NCBI GenBank assembly: GCA_937877465.1
Contig: CALFIT010000240.1
Coordinates: forward strand, 1 to 13,977
Reading direction: 5' to 3'
Length of the DNA: 13,977 nt
Source: an uncultured Bacteroidales bacterium
GTDB lineage: Bacteria > Bacteroidota > Bacteroidia > Bacteroidales > F082
Numbering within the stretch: the stretch's first letter is position 1; the number at the start of each line of letters is the position of its first letter. This document shows, in pieces, positions 13,500-13,977 of the stretch. A program made the translations under genes and the position numbers. Under the pieces are notes generated by a model, which had not been told where the DNA came from, made no database searches, and saw nothing but the letters and a program-made list of their open reading frames with translations.

Positions 13500-13615
13500 G
13501 TTTAGAGTTGAGAGTTTAGTGTTTAGAGTAGTTGGAAGTTTGGTGTTAGGAGGTTGGAGGTAGAAGTTAGGCGATTGGTGTTTTTGGCTGGGAGTTAGGC
13601 GGGCTGTAGTTTAGT
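13500..13615. repeat. Long, decaying heptamer array upstream of the T9SS gene
   Basis: About 16 units, mostly 7 bases, read on the plus strand: GTTTAGA (13500), GTTGAGA (13507), GTTTAGT (13514) and GTTTAGA (13521), then more divergent units such as GTTGGAA (13531), GTTTGGT (13538), GTTAGGA (13545), GTTAGGC (13566 and 13594) and GTTTAGT (13609). Occasional spacers of 1-3 extra bases break the phase. The last unit contains the stop codon of the HEPN gene. No gene lies in this G/T-rich stretch. Confidence 0.82.
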
Positions 13616-13977
13616 TTGTGTTATTTTGGCCGTTAAACCAAACCGTCAACAAATCGGCTATGGCATTCACGAACGATTGGGCTTGAGGATAGAGTTCGTC
13701 TACGGTTTCCAACGTGTGGCGGATAAAATCATCGTAATCGCCCGTCGTGCGTTTTGCATACAGCCTGCTATAAAACCTACCTTGTTCTTGCGTCAGCATT
13801 CCAGTCAGCACAAAATTCAGTCCCAACTGCTGCCTTACACCTTCATGCGTCTTGGCCTCAATATGGTAAGCTGTCAAGATGGCCCTTGCAGCATAGTAAC
13901 AAGCATAATACATCCTGTTGACAGCCGTGTTGTAGAATCCGTTCTCGCGATGGCTTTTCACCTCCGAGAGCGTTTTC
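13611..13977 (-). CDS. HEPN-domain protein (COG1895-like), 5' end beyond the window
   Basis: Read on the minus strand, the frame is open to the window edge (visible start KTLSEVKSHREN), and 121 residues are seen. The GTG at 13961 is probably not the start because HEPN proteins have another helix before it. The core ENGFYNTAVNRMYYACYYAARAIL is the typical HEPN first helix pair, followed by KTHEGVRQQLGLNFVLTGMLTQEQGRFYSRLYAKRTTGDYDD, the COG1895 pattern. Such proteins are often encoded beside a small nucleotidyltransferase (MNT), forming toxin-antitoxin-like pairs; that partner, if any, would lie beyond 13977. The RNase-type Rx4-6H motif is not seen in its usual place, where RTTGDYDD stands, so RNase activity should not be assumed. 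The stop TAA lies in the heptamer array. Confidence 0.82.
   Translation of the reverse strand, partial: KTLSEVKSHRENGFYNTAVNRMYYACYYAARAILTAYHIEAKTHEGVRQQLGLNFVLTGMLTQEQGRFYSRLYAKRTTGDYDDFIRHTLETVDELYPQAQSFVNAIADLLTVWFNGQNNTN

Overview
The window looks like chromosomal DNA of a Bacteroidota bacterium, probably an uncultured Bacteroidales lineage with fairly high GC. Three things point there. (1) At least seven genes are preceded by a TAnnTTTGC box, the -7 element of Bacteroidota promoters, several with TTG 18-19 bases upstream. (2) There are type IX secretion (T9SS) hallmarks: a PorT-family outer-membrane protein and a large exported protein with a C-terminal sorting domain. (3) Most starts lack a Shine-Dalgarno sequence. 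No mobile-element gene, CRISPR array or rRNA was seen.

Layout. 1-1315 (+): 3' part of a family 9 glycosyltransferase overlapping ubiE/menG by ATGA. 1331-2204 (+): porT. 2273-2430: tRNA-Glu(UUC) with its own promoter and terminator. 2444-3406 (+): lplA. 3418-6225 (+): two radical-SAM methylthiotransferases in tandem, miaB and mtaB, both acting on tRNA position 37. 6378-6764 (+): rpsT with promoter and terminator. 6788-8691 (+): radC and a wecB-type UDP-GlcNAc 2-epimerase. 8786-10057 (+): the rpsF-rpsR-rplI ribosomal operon with promoter and terminator. 10060-10902 (+): an rRNA/tRNA methyltransferase of the SpoU family, ending at a terminator that looks bidirectional. 10927-13479 (-): the large T9SS cargo protein and its promoter. 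13611-13977 (-): a HEPN-domain protein cut by the window edge.

Most genes are housekeeping: menaquinone synthesis, lipoylation, tRNA modification, ribosome, surface sugars and T9SS. The least expected content lies between them. Five short arrays of degenerate 7-bp units (GTTKAGA-like, or AACTGNN upstream of miaB) abut or enter gene ends: the miaB start codon and the stop codons of miaB, mtaB and the HEPN gene lie inside heptamers. Two palindromic, REP-like elements are present. One sits between two heptamer arrays after mtaB. The other, about 111 bp and nested, has apparently supplied the last 12 codons and the stop of the epimerase. The T9SS cargo carries two jelly-roll-like domains duplicated at an exact 657-bp (219-codon) offset.

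No clearly new multi-gene defence or biosynthetic system is visible. The repeat families are the best candidates for undescribed biology.
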